A stretch of DNA of 64,000 nucleotides from Alphaproteobacteria bacterium. GTDB taxonomy: Bacteria > Pseudomonadota > Alphaproteobacteria > UBA7985 > JAUIBT01. Both the position numbers and the translations under genes were made by a program. The notes below the pieces were generated by a model. The model ran no database searches. It saw only the letters and a program-made list of their open reading frames with translations, and was not told the DNA's origin. Location: the NCBI GenBank assembly GCA_030428255.1, contig JAUIBT010000017.1, positions 23,947 to 87,946 of the forward strand, in the 5' to 3' direction. Shown here one piece after another: positions 63,841 to 64,000 of the stretch; the stretch's first letter is position 1; the number at the start of each line of letters is the position of its first letter.

Positions 63841-64000
63841 TCCAGGCAGCAACGACAGCGCTTGAACCCCTTGGGTCAACTCAGGCGTAAGCGGTGGCTG
63901 GACCGCACGTTGCTTGGCTGGGTCCGGCCTGCGAGTTGATACCCATCACATGATGGGGAGTTCTTTAGGCTATGGAATCTCAGACTGCGTTTCTCAGGTC
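63841..64000. other. Window end, no gene seen
   Basis: 160 bases past the DUF11 gene. No start of a further gene and no clear terminator; the next gene lies outside. Confidence 0.4.

Noticed and set aside
1..64000. tRNA, rRNA, tmRNA, SRP RNA, CRISPR arrays
   Set aside because: Scanned for T-loop motifs, the SRP core and regularly spaced short repeats; nothing fits. The only spaced repeats are coding or the 14-bp array.

Overview
The window reads as chromosomal DNA of an alphaproteobacterium. It is GC-rich, and the family content fits that group: an F1Fo-ATPase inhibitor zeta subunit (DUF1476), a B12-dependent class II ribonucleotide reductase as a single large gene, O-succinylhomoserine sulfhydrylase (metZ) preceded by a rhodanese, a BMP-type nucleoside ABC importer, several DapA-like, aldehyde dehydrogenase and MttB catabolic genes, and a small RNA resembling the alphaproteobacterial MmgR family. 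No rRNA, tRNA, CRISPR array, transposase or integrase is visible. I would not name a genus.

Layout. 1-5.4 kb: rhodanese-metZ, an ArsR/SRPBCC pair, and a molybdenum cofactor operon (mobB-moeA-moaD-moaE). 5.4-11.1 kb: an AhpD-like protein, a 14-bp tandem repeat, then a four-gene minus-strand BMP/nucleoside ABC transporter. 11.3-18 kb: S-formylglutathione hydrolase, a methyltransferase, an orphan YnjB-like binding protein, an MFS permease, ATPase zeta subunit, a candidate 78-nt sRNA, and an M20 amidohydrolase. 18.5-22.4 kb: nrdJ with a long leader. 22.4-24 kb: a short AT-rich insert with two unknown genes, bracketed by a perfect 76-bp direct repeat that duplicates the 3' end of a thioesterase gene. 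24-37 kb: metabolic and housekeeping genes (FrhB-like Fe-S flavoprotein, SSADH-like dehydrogenase, ndk, an ABC-F ATPase, tmk, hisIE, cytochrome b561, rplU, RidA, a glutamine-synthetase-like ligase, nth). 37-44 kb: valS, an isoprenylcysteine methyltransferase homologue, phnX, a MarR regulator, HU, and a formylglycine sulfatase/phosphonate monoesterase-type hydrolase.

44-47 kb: a secreted serine protease overlapping an Ivy-type lysozyme inhibitor, with a terminator behind the pair, then a DUF2235 lipase-like hydrolase. 47-53.5 kb: a catabolic cluster (GntR regulator, DapA-type lyase, aldehyde dehydrogenase, FAD amine oxidoreductase) facing an MttB-family methyltransferase gene that is split by one missing base. 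53.7-56.1 kb: a Tat-exported TlpA-like thioredoxin and a sulfotransferase-like/class IV aminotransferase pair. 56-64 kb: three unusual exported proteins: a 714-residue coiled-coil protein with low-complexity repeats, a 1097-residue Gly/Leu/Asn repeat protein, and a short DUF11 protein.

The least explained parts are the exported-protein region from 56 to 64 kb, the direct-repeat-flanked AT-rich insert, the sRNA candidate and the protease/lysozyme-inhibitor pair. Function calls rest on motifs and family resemblance read by eye; no database search was run.
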